IMG/VR virus record: IMGVR_UViG_3300037553_000311 | Location: 28,685-92,684 of that record | Source of the DNA: a virus | Direction: 5' to 3' (one strand) | Length of the DNA stretch: 64,000 nt | Shown: positions 63,939 to 64,000 of the stretch, one piece after another | Position numbering within the stretch: the stretch's first letter is position 1 | Layout of the letters: each line of letters starts with the position of its first letter | The notes under the pieces: generated by a model | Databases searched by the model: none | Told to the model about the DNA's origin: nothing | Seen by the model: the letters and a program-made list of their open reading frames with translations, nothing else | Position numbers and translations under genes: made by a program

Positions 63939-64000
63939 AAGGTATCAGATACTACTTGATACCTCCCACTGATCTTCGATTAGTAGAAGGTATCAGATAC

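Noticed and set aside
1-64000. tRNA genes
   Set aside because: No cloverleaf with a matching T-loop was noticed on either strand; a tRNAscan-SE run would settle it.

Overview
The window reads as part of the genome of a phiKZ-like jumbo tailed phage. The evidence is two fragments of a multisubunit RNA polymerase on separate genes (a beta' N-terminal half with the catalytic DYDGD loop at 30901-32406 and a beta C-terminal half at 61650-63776), a 729-residue protein that fits a phiKZ-type major capsid protein, a baseplate spike, a DnaB-like helicase, a RecA/UvsX-like ATPase, and about twenty copies of a promoter-like element whose core contains TATATTAC/TATATCAC. That core resembles the early promoter motif I recall for phiKZ. 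The sequence is AT-rich, genes are mostly on the + strand, and no tRNA, rRNA, CRISPR array or integrase was seen. The host cannot be told from the sequence.

Layout. 1-3551: replication and nucleotide metabolism (two pieces of a split family-B DNA polymerase, deoxynucleotide kinase, RuvC-like resolvase, a double-length ThyX). 3605-6330 (minus): an unknown protein and the DnaB-like helicase. 6435-9845: a protein with an acidic linker and the capsid protein. 10519-14443: a first beta-propeller gene and small accessory genes. 14677-24718: UvsX-like ATPase, collagen-like fibre protein, and a tail/baseplate-type structural cluster. 26575-28146: an abundant-type virion protein. 28469-43788: an accessory zone dominated by SBBP-type beta-propeller genes, interrupted by the RNA polymerase beta' fragment and a zinc-ribbon/HNH protein. 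44096-51510: small genes, NAD-dependent DNA ligase, SbcD/Mre11-like nuclease and an SSB-like protein. 51903-63776: more unknowns, another propeller gene, the spike protein and RNA polymerase beta.

The most striking content is repeated, modular architecture around genes. Many intergenic regions are built from the same parts in the same order: a terminator hairpin (often CATAGCATACC...GGTATGCTATG), a second hairpin starting CACTCT, the promoter-like element, one to three hairpin units whose stems change in a compensatory way, and a ribosome-binding site that sits in the loop of its own small hairpin. At least ten propeller genes (about 10 kb) appear to have spread and recombined using such cassettes, with shared 5' leaders, shared 3' ends, and blade duplications and losses.

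A second group of three small genes (14222, 39799, 44096) shares a nearly identical structured leader of about 145 nt. Their coding sequences are themselves packed with perfect hairpins. A paralogue of one of them (12636) holds a 17-bp perfect coding hairpin. This leader plus hairpin-coded small gene arrangement is the best candidate here for an undescribed system. Finally, the polymerase at the left edge is broken exactly at catalytic motif A, and a copy of an intergenic repeat element lies in the break.
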